Shown here piece after piece: positions 18,993 to 27,579 of a DNA stretch of 64,000 bases. Source of the stretch: Tenacibaculum maritimum NCIMB 2154 (GTDB lineage: Bacteria > Bacteroidota > Bacteroidia > Flavobacteriales > Flavobacteriaceae). The notes under the pieces were generated by a model. It was given only the letters and a program-made list of their open reading frames with translations, ran no database searches and had not been told where the DNA came from. The position numbers and the translations under genes are program-made. Each line of letters begins with the position of its first letter. Within the stretch, counting starts at the first letter, position 1. The stretch covers positions 1,922,001 through 1,986,000 of the forward strand of contig NZ_LT634361.1 of the NCBI RefSeq assembly GCF_900119795.1, in the 5' to 3' direction.

Positions 18993-20243
18993 TTACTTTG
19001 CTTTATCTTTATAATACTTCCATAGAAAAAAAGACAATTGCACTGCTAATAATAATGACATTGCTATAATTTGCATATGCACAACTTCCTCTAAGCTCTT
19101 ATGAAAAAAAATAACGAGTACTATTTGAAGCATCCCAAAAAGCCCAGACAATATAACGGGAGTATATTCATCTATTGATAAATAATAATACGCAAAAATA
19201 TTAGAAATGGCAAATACACCAGTTGCTAATGCATATTTCCACAATAAGGGAACTACTTCTAAATAATCTCCTCCAAACAATAAATAAATAATTTGATTAG
19301 GAAAAAGTAAACAACCTAAAATAATTAAAATAGTAATCAAACTAATGGCAATTACATATTTTAATAATACCGAAAGTGTAGGCTTTCCTTCTTTCTTTAA
19401 TTGAACAACGGTAGGTAATAATAACATTACAAACATCCAGGCAATGAAGTAAACTACCCTTCCTATTAGCGCTAAAGAAGCATATAAACCAGCATTATAT
19501 CCATCAAAGTAATGCTTTACTAGTAATATATCGCTATTGTTAATTAATATTTGCGTTAGTTCGTAAAAAGCAGTTACTATAAAAAAATTACGAACCATTT
19601 TATTTTCAATGATTCCTAATACTTTTGACGTCACAAATGATATTCTTTTGTATTTAAATGGAACCAACCCCAAAAGAAAAGAACAAAAAATACCTATTGA
19701 AACAATTAAAGAAGTATCTATTTCTAAGAGCATCAATAATCCCATCGTTAATACTAAACGACTTAGCATTTCTGCCTGGTAAGTTACCGATAGAGAGGTA
19801 AATTCTTTTTTCCCTTGTAACAATCCTCTATTGACGCTCATCATAAAATAAATAGGCACTCCTAAACCAAATACGATGAAGGTATTTACCGATGATATTT
19901 TAAAAAATGTTTGTAATTCAGAAGAAAAGATAATAATCAAAGCTCCTAATCCAATTCCTGTTGCTAGCGCATATTTGAATGTTTTAGCTATAAAAGGTTC
20001 CAAAGTATCTCCGTCAAAAGCAACTAAAAACTTAGCCGTTACTAATTGAAAGGTCATTGCAAGAAACGAGAGTACTAATAGAAAAGTTATTAGCACTGCT
20101 GCATCAGCAAATTTCTCAGGGCCTAAAAACCTCCCTAGCAAAAGATTGTATAGGTAGTTTCCTCCACTTACCAAAAGAACACTTATCATAAATAAGTGTT
20201 CTGACGTTATTTTATTTTTAACTTTTCTAGTCAATGTTATCAT
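18993..20243 (-). CDS. Polysaccharide flippase, MOP/Wzx-like
   Basis: 416 residues, almost entirely hydrophobic with about twelve predicted spans. The start (EHLFMISVLLVSGGNYLYNLLLGRFLGPEKF) is typical of the oligosaccharide-flippase/polysaccharide biosynthesis family, with the GRFLGPEKFAD loop after the first span. It would move lipid-linked sugar units or nascent polymer across the inner membrane. Lies between the GT4 gene and the STAS gene, same strand, 29 bp after STAS. Substrate not deducible. Confidence 0.85.
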   Translation of the reverse strand: MITLTRKVKNKITSEHLFMISVLLVSGGNYLYNLLLGRFLGPEKFADAAVLITFLLVLSFLAMTFQLVTAKFLVAFDGDTLEPFIAKTFKYALATGIGLGALIIIFSSELQTFFKISSVNTFIVFGLGVPIYFMMSVNRGLLQGKKEFTSLSVTYQAEMLSRLVLTMGLLMLLEIDTSLIVSIGIFCSFLLGLVPFKYKRISFVTSKVLGIIENKMVRNFFIVTAFYELTQILINNSDILLVKHYFDGYNAGLYASLALIGRVVYFIAWMFVMLLLPTVVQLKKEGKPTLSVLLKYVIAISLITILIILGCLLFPNQIIYLLFGGDYLEVVPLLWKYALATGVFAISNIFAYYYLSIDEYTPVILSGLFGMLQIVLVIFFHKSLEEVVHMQIIAMSLLLAVQLSFFLWKYYKDKAK

Positions 20244-20272
20244 AGTATAGTTTGTTTTTTATTAACCAAATA

Positions 20273-20551
20273 TTAAGCTACCTGAGAACTATTGAAGTCA
20301 TCATAAATATCTTTACATCCATAACCTATAATCAAAAAGACTTTATGATTTTCTGATGCTATATAAGTAAGTTTTTTCATGGCTTTTAATCCGTCTCTAT
20401 CAATCTCGATTACATGATCTATATTGATAGTTACTTTTTTATTTTGAGTAATCATATATTCAAAATGGGTTGTAAAAGGGATTACCGTGCTGGTATTGAT
20501 TTTTCCGTGTAAATAGAACACTCCGTTTTTTTCTGTAATTTGTAAAGCCAT
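20273..20551 (-). CDS. STAS-domain-like protein lacking the phosphorylatable serine
   Basis: 92 residues covering a single STAS-like fold: strand KKVTINIDHVIEIDRDGLKAM and helix as in anti-sigma-factor antagonists. The conserved D-S-x-G-L loop, which carries the phosphorylated serine in SpoIIAA-type proteins, reads D51-R52-D53-G54-L55 here, so Ser is replaced by Arg. If the alignment is right, it cannot be controlled by serine phosphorylation and may act as a constitutive binding partner. Stand-alone STAS proteins regulate polysaccharide loci elsewhere (e.g. SypA in Vibrio fischeri). First gene of the STAS-flippase-GT4 run. Confidence 0.65.
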   Translation of the reverse strand: MALQITEKNGVFYLHGKINTSTVIPFTTHFEYMITQNKKVTINIDHVIEIDRDGLKAMKKLTYIASENHKVFLIIGYGCKDIYDDFNSSQVA

Positions 20552-20692
20552 AATTTTAAAGTTTTTATAATTGATTATACTACAAATCTCTTTATATATC
20601 CCTAAAAAAAATGAATTTATCGTTAAAAAACCATTTACTTTCGATGAAAGATTAAATGCTTATGCTTAAATTGCAATATCTAAAAAGATAAT

Positions 20693-22858
20693 ATGATTTT
20701 GTACAGAATAAACCTCTTCATTTTCCTCTTTATTAGTATTTCTGGTATTTCACAAAACATGAAAGACGGCTTTGCTTATTTAGATACTGGTAAATACAAA
20801 CAAGCTGAATTTTTTTTTAAAAATATCTTAAAAATATATCCTACGAATAAAACAGCGAGACTTTGTTATGGTAGAGCTATTGGACTCAATGGAAATCCTA
20901 AAAAAGCACAAGTTATTTTTACGGACTTATTAAGAGATTATAGAGATGATTTCGAAGTGAAATTAAACTATGGAGAAGCGTTATTATGGAATGAAAAATT
21001 CTTTAAAGCTAAATTCTATTATAAAGATTTAGTGGATGAAAATAATCAAAGCTTTTCTGCTTTATTAGGATTAGCCAATACGCTCTCTAACCTAAAAGAA
21101 TATAAAGAGGCTCTAGTGTATGTAAATAAGGCTTTAGCTGTTTCTCCAGGAAATCCAAATGCCTTAATCTCTAAAAAGTATATTTCTCTAGGATATGCTT
21201 ATCAACAACAGCAATTTCAACAGTACGAATTGGCTGAAACACTTTTAAAAGAAAGTTTACTCTTAGCCCCTAATGATAAGGACATTTTATTAAATCTTGC
21301 CGATTTATATTTAATCATGGATGAACCTAGAAAGGCAGAGGCAACCTACTCTATTTTAATTGAGAGTACACAGGATATAGAAAATAAGTTAAGTGCCTTA
21401 AACGGCTTAGTATTGGCTGCTCATTTACAAGGAAAAGAAAAAAAAGCTTTAAAAATCAGCCAACTCGTATTTAATACTTTTCTAGGAGATAATATTGATA
21501 AAACGCTTGTTAGAAAGGCTACTGAGCGCTACGTTCAAGCACTAATTTGGAATAAAAAATATCAAAAGGCAGAAGCTGTTATTACTGATTTACAACGCAA
21601 AAGATCTTATAAAAACATACGCACATTACTTAGAAATAAAGAATATAAGAAAGCAGAAACTTTAACTTCTGAATTAATCAAAGAGCAATCTTATGCTAAT
21701 TGGCTTCTTTCTTTAAGAGCTACTTTAAATATTTACAAGGGCAACTTTAAAAAGAGCTTATCTGACTATAATTTAGTTTTAGCAAAAGACAGCGCTTCTT
21801 TTAATGGTAACCTTGGTAAAGCTAATGCTTTAAAGGCAGCTGGATTTTATGATGAAGCTTATAAAAGTGCTGAAAACACCCTGCTTTTTTATGAAAAACA
21901 AAAAGATGCTACTGATTTTATCAAAGCTTTAAACAGAAGGTTCACTCCTTATTTTGACATCAAAGCTTCCTTTTCATTTGATAATGGAGATAATGATGCC
22001 TATTCTTGGAATGTAAGTACAGCAGTTCCTCTTTCTACTAAAGTAAGCGTATTAGGAAGCTACAAATATAGAACAACTACCAATAGTATCAGTAATACCA
22101 AAGCTATTACTAATAATTTTCATCTTGGAGCTTCCTATCAAATTTTAAATAATCTCACTTTAAAAGGTCATTTAGGATTGATTTCATCAGAAGTTATTAC
22201 TAAAAAATACGATCAATTTTTAACAAATATTTCTTTTAGTTTAAAGCCTTTTAAATTACAAGACTTGGAAGTTGGGTATAAAAGAGAAATTCAAGACTTC
22301 AATGCAGCATTATTAGATAGAGAAATTATGCAGAATAATTTTTATGTCGATTATAATTTAAGTACTAATTTTAATCTAGGTTGGTTTACACAATATTATT
22401 ATACATTTCAAAATGATGATAATGTAAGAAATTTATTTTTTACTTCCTTATATTATAAAGTGATAGATAATCCATTTTTAAAAACAGGAATAAACTACCA
22501 ATACATTGCTTTTAAAAATCAAGTTCCTACAATATATTTTAGTCCTAGAAGATTCAATGCTGTTGAAGTGTTTTTTAATATTATAAAAGAGGAATCCCTT
22601 CTTAAAAAAAACGGCTGGTTTTATGAATTAACTGCTGCTACGGGGTTTCAATTTATTGAAAACAACAAAAGGCAAGGAACTTACAGATTTAAAGGGAAAG
22701 TAGGTTATAAACTATCTGAAATAAGCTTGCTAAATATTTATGGCACCAGAAGTAATATTGCTTCCACTACTGCTGCTGGTTTTATATTTACAGAGATGGG
22801 AATTCGTTTTAAATGGTACCTATTCGACAAACCTTTATTTAGAAAAAGACTATTTTAA
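20693..22858 (+). CDS. TPR-repeat protein with C-terminal YaiO-type outer-membrane beta-barrel
   Basis: 721 residues. Signal peptide (MILYRINLFIFLFISISGISQ), then TPR motifs from about 22 to 405 (e.g. AFAYLDTGKYKQAEFFFKNIL-like and YKEALVYVNKALAVSPGNPNA units). From about 430 to the end there are alternating beta strands of a YaiO-type barrel (FSFDNGDNDAYSWNVSTAV, NFHLGASYQILNNLTLKG, MGIRFKWYLF), ending with outer-membrane-like strands. TPR plus barrel is the layout of polymer exporters such as PelB and BcsC, and E. coli yaiO lies beside a GT2 gene. Likely the outer-membrane exit for the locus polymer (inference). Divergent from the STAS operon. Confidence 0.8.
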   Translation: MILYRINLFIFLFISISGISQNMKDGFAYLDTGKYKQAEFFFKNILKIYPTNKTARLCYGRAIGLNGNPKKAQVIFTDLLRDYRDDFEVKLNYGEALLWNEKFFKAKFYYKDLVDENNQSFSALLGLANTLSNLKEYKEALVYVNKALAVSPGNPNALISKKYISLGYAYQQQQFQQYELAETLLKESLLLAPNDKDILLNLADLYLIMDEPRKAEATYSILIESTQDIENKLSALNGLVLAAHLQGKEKKALKISQLVFNTFLGDNIDKTLVRKATERYVQALIWNKKYQKAEAVITDLQRKRSYKNIRTLLRNKEYKKAETLTSELIKEQSYANWLLSLRATLNIYKGNFKKSLSDYNLVLAKDSASFNGNLGKANALKAAGFYDEAYKSAENTLLFYEKQKDATDFIKALNRRFTPYFDIKASFSFDNGDNDAYSWNVSTAVPLSTKVSVLGSYKYRTTTNSISNTKAITNNFHLGASYQILNNLTLKGHLGLISSEVITKKYDQFLTNISFSLKPFKLQDLEVGYKREIQDFNAALLDREIMQNNFYVDYNLSTNFNLGWFTQYYYTFQNDDNVRNLFFTSLYYKVIDNPFLKTGINYQYIAFKNQVPTIYFSPRRFNAVEVFFNIIKEESLLKKNGWFYELTAATGFQFIENNKRQGTYRFKGKVGYKLSEISLLNIYGTRSNIASTTAAGFIFTEMGIRFKWYLFDKPLFRKRLF

Positions 22859-22870
22859 ACAACCTCAAAA

Positions 22871-22903
22871 AAATCCCCCTAATAGTCTAAAAGGGGGATT
22901 TTT
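22871..22903. terminator. Bidirectional terminator between YaiO-type gene and LytTR regulator
   Basis: AAATCCCCCT (22871-22880) pairs perfectly with AGGGGGATTT (22892-22901), with A run before and T run after, so it works for both convergent genes. Confidence 0.9.
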
Positions 22904-22916
22904 AAAAATATATTTT

Positions 22917-23624
22917 TTACAGTAAGTTTAAGCGCTTCATTAACTCTGGTCTTTTAGACCTACTTACTGGTACAACATCTCTCTTAATCAATACGCTATT
23001 ATCTTCTATATCTATTATCTTCTTTAAATTTATGATATAAGAACGATGCACTTTTAAAAATAGCGAATCAGGTAGTTTTTCTTCAATCTTCTTCAAAGTA
23101 GAATGAACAATATAATTCTTATCGTCTGTTTTTATATTTATATAATCTCCTTTTGCTTCAATAAGATAAATGCTTGGCAAATCAATTTTAATCAAACGTC
23201 TATCAATATTTACATAAAAGTCATTACTATATGTTTCTTTACGCTCATTTTCCAAGGACTTTACCTCTAAAGCCTTTTTTTTCATAACTTTTTGAATTGC
23301 TCTTTCAAAACGATCAAAAGTTACAGGTTTTAATAAATAATCCACAATACATTCGTATTGAAAAGCTTCTAATGCAAAGTTAGGATCGGAAGTTGTTAAA
23401 ATTACTTGAGGAGGATTTTTTAATGTTTTGACAAAATCAAAGCCTGTAAAATCAGGCATATGAATGTCTAAAAAAATAAGATCTATTTCATTTTCGTTTA
23501 AAAATTTAATTGCTTGTAAAGCGTTGGGGAATTCATCTACAACTTGTAAAGACTCCATCTCTTTACAAAGTGTTTTAATAACGGTTCTTGCTAGTTTTTC
23601 ATCATCTATAATAATACAATTCAT
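22917..23624 (-). CDS. LytTR-family response regulator
   Basis: 235 residues. Receiver domain: acidic residues D7/D8, phosphoacceptor D53 (LIFLDIHMPDFTG), lysine K99 in LLKPV. From about 140 a LytTR DNA-binding domain: IYLIEAKGDYINIKT, LKKIEEKLPDSLFLKVHRSYIINL, then VPVSRSKRPEL. It is the output end of the phosphorelay operon, the last gene in order receiver, H-NOX, kinase, HPt, LytTR, and starts 5 bp after the HPt stop. LytTR proteins bind pairs of direct repeats; a fitting pair lies upstream of this operon at 27084-27115. Confidence 0.93.
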   Translation of the reverse strand: MNCIIIDDEKLARTVIKTLCKEMESLQVVDEFPNALQAIKFLNENEIDLIFLDIHMPDFTGFDFVKTLKNPPQVILTTSDPNFALEAFQYECIVDYLLKPVTFDRFERAIQKVMKKKALEVKSLENERKETYSNDFYVNIDRRLIKIDLPSIYLIEAKGDYINIKTDDKNYIVHSTLKKIEEKLPDSLFLKVHRSYIINLKKIIDIEDNSVLIKRDVVPVSRSKRPELMKRLNLL

Positions 23625-23629
23625 AAAAC

Positions 23630-23947
23630 TTAAATAGTTTTTAAATACTCAGTAATAGTTACTAGAATTTTTTCAAAATCTTGAGCTTTATCAAGTTTAT
23701 GCTCTCTTAGATTATGTTCAAATTCATTGGCTAATTTGTAACTTTTCTCAAGACCTAAAATACTAATTTTATGTTTAATTTTATGAACATTCCCTTCTAT
23801 TTTTTTAAAATTTCTGCTTTCTAAATTTTTATAATATTCTCTTTTTTCTTCTGGAAATTCTGTTTTAACAATATGAATAAGTTCTTTTTTGATTGCTTTA
23901 TCTCCTCTTGCTAATTGTGCTATATAGGTTAAGTTTGGCTGCTCCAT
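23630..23947 (-). CDS. Histidine phosphotransfer (HPt) protein
   Basis: 105 residues from ATG 23947 (MEQPNLTYIAQLARGDK). The all-helical HPt pattern is clear, with the phosphorylatable histidine motif NVHKIKHKISILGL. It relays phosphate from the preceding kinase to receiver proteins. A longer in-frame start at 23989 would overlap the kinase by 38 bp; 23947 is preferred because it lies 4 bp after the kinase stop and matches where the fold begins. Confidence 0.85.
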   Translation of the reverse strand: MEQPNLTYIAQLARGDKAIKKELIHIVKTEFPEEKREYYKNLESRNFKKIEGNVHKIKHKISILGLEKSYKLANEFEHNLREHKLDKAQDFEKILVTITEYLKTI

Positions 23948-23951
23948 ATAA

Positions 23952-26045
23952 TTATTTTTTAATTGTAAAGTAAAACGTTGTTCCTTCATTAAGCTTTGAA
24001 TCTAACCATATTTCTCCATCATAAAGATCTATGATTTTTTTAACGATGGAAAGCCCTATACCAGTTGACTCACTGCTTTCTTTTAGAAAATGGAAAATTT
24101 TAAAGATTTTATCGTGATATTTCTGCTCTATCCCTATTCCGTTATCTTGTATTGAGAATTGATAAAAAGATTTGTTCTCTATAAAATCTACCTGAATAAT
24201 TCCTTTTTCCTTATCATTAAATTTAATTGCATTACTGATCAAATTTTGAAACAATTGTTGAAATTTTGTTATTTCTCCATTTACAACAGGCATTTTCTTA
24301 ACTATTTTGATGGAAATATTTTCTGGAATAAAAAGTATTTTCTGTAAATTCTCCAAAACCTCATTCAAATCTACTTTTTGTTTTTCTACAACCGTATCAA
24401 TACTTGAATAAGTAAGGACATCTGAAATTAATTGCTCCATTTTTTCTAGTGTTTCTTCAATAAGATTAAAATTACTCAATGTCATTTCATCAAACTTTCC
24501 TTCGTTATCTGATTTTATCCAAGAGGTCAAGGCATATACACTTCTTAATGGAGATTTCAAATCATGAGAAACAATATGGGCATATTCATTCAATTCATCA
24601 TTACTCTTTTCTAACTTCTTTAAAAGTTGAATATTTCTAATCTCTGCTTTTTCTCGCTCTCTTATATTCAATGCACTTTTTAATTGCATAGAAATTAAAC
24701 TAGCTATATTTTCTATTGTTTGTAAATGCTCTTTTGTAAAATAATTTTTATCTATATGTTCAGAATCAATAACTCCAATTACCTTGCCTTCACTAATAAT
24801 AGGAACGGTTAATTCCGATAGCCGTACTTGATCATCTACAATATATCTACTGTCTTTACTTGTATTATTAACAATTTCTCCTTTTCCTGTTTTTACAACG
24901 TGCCCAACAATACCACTTTCAATTGGTAAACTTATTTTATTTATAATTTCCTTTTGTTCATTTGTTTTGGATCCAAATGCTGCTATTTGTTCTAATGTTT
25001 TTCTTCTATAATCTACCAAATAAATAACACAATCTTCAGTATCTAAATAATTCGCAATTTTCTGAGCTACCTCCCAAGCTATCTCATAAATATTAACTTT
25101 TCCTAGAATAGATTTTGCTAAATCATTAATCATATGGATAATCAAAGATCTTTCTCTTTCAAATGTAACATCCTCTACCAAAGCTACTTGACATTGTATA
25201 TTTCCCGAGCGATCTCGTACTGCATTCACACTTGTTTTTGCCCATAGAATAGAATTATTCTTTCTTCGATATCTTTTATTAATAACGAAATTATCTATCT
25301 CTCCAGAATCCATTTTTTCTAAATATATTTTAGATTCTGGCAAATCTTCAGGAATAGAAATATCTTCAATGGTTAACCTTTCTAATTCTTCTTCAGAATA
25401 ACCTAATAATTCTTGAAAAGATTTATTCGTTCTTAAAATCCCTCCAAACTGTGTTAATGCTATTCCTAAAGAAGAGTTTTGTACAATTATATCAAGCTCT
25501 TTTTTCTGAGCTTCCATTGCTTCAGAAGTTCTCTTCAACTCTGTAATATTCCTTATAATTCCTTGAGCTGCTACTGTTTTTTGCTTTCTATCGTAAACTA
25601 AACTAGCATTTATATGTACCCATTTAACACGATTCCTTTTAGTTACAATCCTAGCTATATAATTTGAAAATATCCCAGCTTTTTTTAATTTCTCAAAAGA
25701 TTCAAATGCATATTCAGCGTCCTCTGGATATATTAAATTCATTACATTCAATCCTTCTTTTGCTATATCATAGCCAAAAAGATCTATGGCAGCGTCGTTC
25801 ATTTTAAGCACATTACCACTTAAATCAATCATTAAATAAGCATCTAAGATATTTTCAAAAACACCTTGTAACTGAGAACTTTTTTTATTTAATAAGTCTT
25901 CAAGTTTCAAGTTTGTTTCTTTTAACTCTTCTGATAACGTATATAGCTCTCTCGACTTATCTTCTAAAATTTTCTCCGCTGCTTTTCTTGCCGCTTTTTC
26001 TCTTTTTAATGCACGCTTTAGTATTTCTATTTCTGATGAACTCAT
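23952..26045 (-). CDS. Soluble PAS-PAS-GAF sensor histidine kinase
   Basis: 697 residues with no membrane segment. N-terminal coiled coil (about 1-60), PAS domain (about 60-170, LDAYLMIDLSGNVLKMND), second PAS (about 180-295, NSSLGIALTQFGGILRTN), GAF (about 310-455, DSRYIVDDQVRLSELTVPI), HisKA with H494 in SHDLKSPLR, and HATPase with LISNAIKFN, DNGIGI and GIGLSIVKK. No attached receiver, so phosphate must pass to separate HPt and receiver proteins. Its start overlaps the H-NOX stop by 4 bp (ATGA), which strongly suggests that the H-NOX protein gates this kinase, as with H-NOX/kinase pairs known in Shewanella and Vibrio. Confidence 0.93.
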   Translation of the reverse strand: MSSSEIEILKRALKREKAARKAAEKILEDKSRELYTLSEELKETNLKLEDLLNKKSSQLQGVFENILDAYLMIDLSGNVLKMNDAAIDLFGYDIAKEGLNVMNLIYPEDAEYAFESFEKLKKAGIFSNYIARIVTKRNRVKWVHINASLVYDRKQKTVAAQGIIRNITELKRTSEAMEAQKKELDIIVQNSSLGIALTQFGGILRTNKSFQELLGYSEEELERLTIEDISIPEDLPESKIYLEKMDSGEIDNFVINKRYRRKNNSILWAKTSVNAVRDRSGNIQCQVALVEDVTFERERSLIIHMINDLAKSILGKVNIYEIAWEVAQKIANYLDTEDCVIYLVDYRRKTLEQIAAFGSKTNEQKEIINKISLPIESGIVGHVVKTGKGEIVNNTSKDSRYIVDDQVRLSELTVPIISEGKVIGVIDSEHIDKNYFTKEHLQTIENIASLISMQLKSALNIREREKAEIRNIQLLKKLEKSNDELNEYAHIVSHDLKSPLRSVYALTSWIKSDNEGKFDEMTLSNFNLIEETLEKMEQLISDVLTYSSIDTVVEKQKVDLNEVLENLQKILFIPENISIKIVKKMPVVNGEITKFQQLFQNLISNAIKFNDKEKGIIQVDFIENKSFYQFSIQDNGIGIEQKYHDKIFKIFHFLKESSESTGIGLSIVKKIIDLYDGEIWLDSKLNEGTTFYFTIKK

Positions 26046-26584
26046 TCATTTTTGTTAATAATAAACTTTACTTCCGTTCCGTCTTCTTTTATCTTTTCTA
26101 AAATAATGGTGGCTGTACTATCAAAATATTCAAAAGTTTTATTCATCAACCCTAAACCAAAATGATGCATAGCTCTATTAGATTTATAAATTAATATTAG
26201 TGATTTTTCTGTTTTCTCTTTTACTATAAATGTAGGTAATTCTGCATCTGGATATATTTTTTGAACCTCAACATGAATATGATTTTCTATTGATGCAAGC
26301 ATTTCTATAGGATCTTTATAGGTTTTTAAAAGCCCTGGATAACTCTCTTCTAAAACGCTAAAAAAATGCTCCGCATATATTAACAGCAAATCGTCTGTAG
26401 ATACTCCTGTGTTTTTGCTTAAATTTTGAAGTAACTGTAACATTTCTGAAAAACGATATGTTCCTATAGATGTATATACTCCTCCTGATTCTAACTCAGA
26501 TGCTAAAATAATTTTATCCACCATCTCTAATCCAAACTTATCTTCTACTAAGTCTAGAAATTCTGTAAAAACGATACCTTTCAT
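26042..26584 (-). CDS. H-NOX heme nitric-oxide sensor protein
   Basis: 180 residues, the usual length of stand-alone H-NOX proteins. Start MKGIVFTEFLDLVEDKFG is the family signature. The heme-ligand histidine is most likely H104 in NHIHVEVQKIYPDAELP (H102 is the other candidate); the heme propionate motif YxSxR is present as Y133-K-S135-N-R137. It binds NO (some family members also O2) through heme and passes the state to a partner kinase or cyclase. It is sandwiched, without gaps, between a receiver gene (stop directly before) and the histidine kinase (4-bp overlap). H-NOX proteins often control biofilm formation; the neighbouring polysaccharide genes fit that. Confidence 0.92.
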   Translation of the reverse strand: MKGIVFTEFLDLVEDKFGLEMVDKIILASELESGGVYTSIGTYRFSEMLQLLQNLSKNTGVSTDDLLLIYAEHFFSVLEESYPGLLKTYKDPIEMLASIENHIHVEVQKIYPDAELPTFIVKEKTEKSLILIYKSNRAMHHFGLGLMNKTFEYFDSTATIILEKIKEDGTEVKFIINKNE

Positions 26585-26998
26585 TTATTTTACTTTAAAT
26601 TCATTTTCACTCCAATAATTTAAAACTGCTGCTATCTTTTTAACATAATCATCATATTTTAAAGGCTTTAACATATAACCTGAGACTCCTATTTTATAGC
26701 AACTTAATAAATCTTTCTGATTGTCAGATGTTGTCAATATAATTGTTGGAATGTGCTTATAATTTTCATCATTTTTCAAAATTGATAAAAATTCTATGCC
26801 GCTGACTTTTGGCATGTTTAAATCTAATAAAATTATGTCAGGTAATTTCGTTTTATCTTCTAAAAATTTAAGTGCATCCTCCGCATTTTTGGCTTCCTTA
26901 ACTGTATGCTGTAATCCTAATAATGAAATTGTTCTTTGCATTTTCATTATTTCAATAATATTATCTTCTATTAGTAGTATATCCAACTTTTTTTTCAT
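26585..26998 (-). CDS. Stand-alone response-regulator receiver protein
   Basis: About 137 residues from ATG 26998 (MKKKLDILLIED); another start at 27031 gives 148. A single CheY-like domain: acidic residues in LLIEDN, phosphoacceptor in IILLDLNMPKVSG (D70 in the longer numbering), TT at the signalling position (ILTTSD) and K in MLKPL. No output domain, so it probably signals by protein contact or works as a phosphate sink in the relay. First gene of the five-gene operon; the H-NOX start directly follows its stop. Confidence 0.9.
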   Translation of the reverse strand: MKKKLDILLIEDNIIEIMKMQRTISLLGLQHTVKEAKNAEDALKFLEDKTKLPDIILLDLNMPKVSGIEFLSILKNDENYKHIPTIILTTSDNQKDLLSCYKIGVSGYMLKPLKYDDYVKKIAAVLNYWSENEFKVK

Positions 26999-27083
26999 CT
27001 CACTTATAGGTATATCTAATTTACAAAGCACAATAGTACTTCAATAGTTAGAATAAAATTCTTTTTCCCGCTTAACTAAAATT

Positions 27084-27115
27084 AAAGTATCGATGACTGG
27101 TTTAAAAGTATCGAT
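27084..27115. promoter_or_regulatory. Candidate LytTR operator: two 11-bp direct repeats
   Basis: AAAGTATCGAT occurs at 27084-27094 and again at 27105-27115, exactly 21 bp start to start, i.e. two helical turns. This is the geometry of LytTR binding sites. It lies about 86-117 bp before the receiver gene start and about 100 bp before the oppositely oriented gene at 27214, so it could serve either. Confidence 0.55.
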
Positions 27116-27167
27116 AAACTATTTTTTACTAAAAAACTAAATGCCTATTTCAGTAGCTAGGATCTTT

Positions 27168-27198
27168 TTGTAAAACTAGTTAAAATATAGTAATTTTG
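27168..27198 (+). promoter_or_regulatory. Bacteroidetes-type promoter (-33 TTG, -7 TAATTTTG)
   Basis: TTG at 27168-27170, a 20-bp spacer, and TAATTTTG at 27191-27198 match the Bacteroidetes sigma-factor consensus TTG / TAnnTTTG. The start codon follows only 15 bp after the -7 box. Confidence 0.7.
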
Positions 27199-27213
27199 TC
27201 CCTTTTACACACT

Positions 27214-27570
27214 ATGAAAATTCAAGATTTAGTTGGAGAATACCATATCATAGGTACTAATCAGGATATAAGTTCCAATCCTTACAAAGGAATCCTCTCT
27301 TTAAAGTTAGATTTCCATAATAGAATTGTAGCCAAATGGATTATTTCCGACAACCAAGAACAATTTGGTACCGGTTTTTTTAAAAACAATATTCTTGTTA
27401 TTAATTTCAACTATAAAGATGATAATAGCTATGTATATAAAGGCGTAGTTGTTTACCAATGCCTTTCTAATAATATCTTAGACGGCTTTTGGTCTGAAAA
27501 ACATGGAAATCCTTTATACCTTGGGCAGGAGCGCTGCTTTAAAATATCTCATAATAAACTACTCAATTAA
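27214..27570 (+). CDS. Small protein of unknown function
   Basis: 118 residues from ATG 27214 (MKIQDLVGEYHIIGTNQD). An upstream in-frame TTG at 27196 overlaps the -7 box and is unlikely to be used. No signal peptide, membrane span or recognisable catalytic motif. The pattern of alternating hydrophobic residues and phrases such as YKGILSLKL, GTGFFKNNILVINFNYKD and DGFWSEKHGNPLYLGQERC suggests a small beta-barrel, lipocalin-like fold, but this is only a visual impression. Ten bases separate it from the YchJ-like gene, so the two may be cotranscribed. Confidence 0.6.
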   Translation: MKIQDLVGEYHIIGTNQDISSNPYKGILSLKLDFHNRIVAKWIISDNQEQFGTGFFKNNILVINFNYKDDNSYVYKGVVVYQCLSNNILDGFWSEKHGNPLYLGQERCFKISHNKLLN

Positions 27571-27579
27571 TAGAAAAAA

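Noticed and set aside
18993..22858. Classification of the GT4/flippase/TPR-barrel genes as a true pel operon
   Set aside because: No PelD, PelE or PelA-like deacetylase was found and the GT4 and flippase do not look like PelF/PelG specifically; only a general functional analogy is supported.
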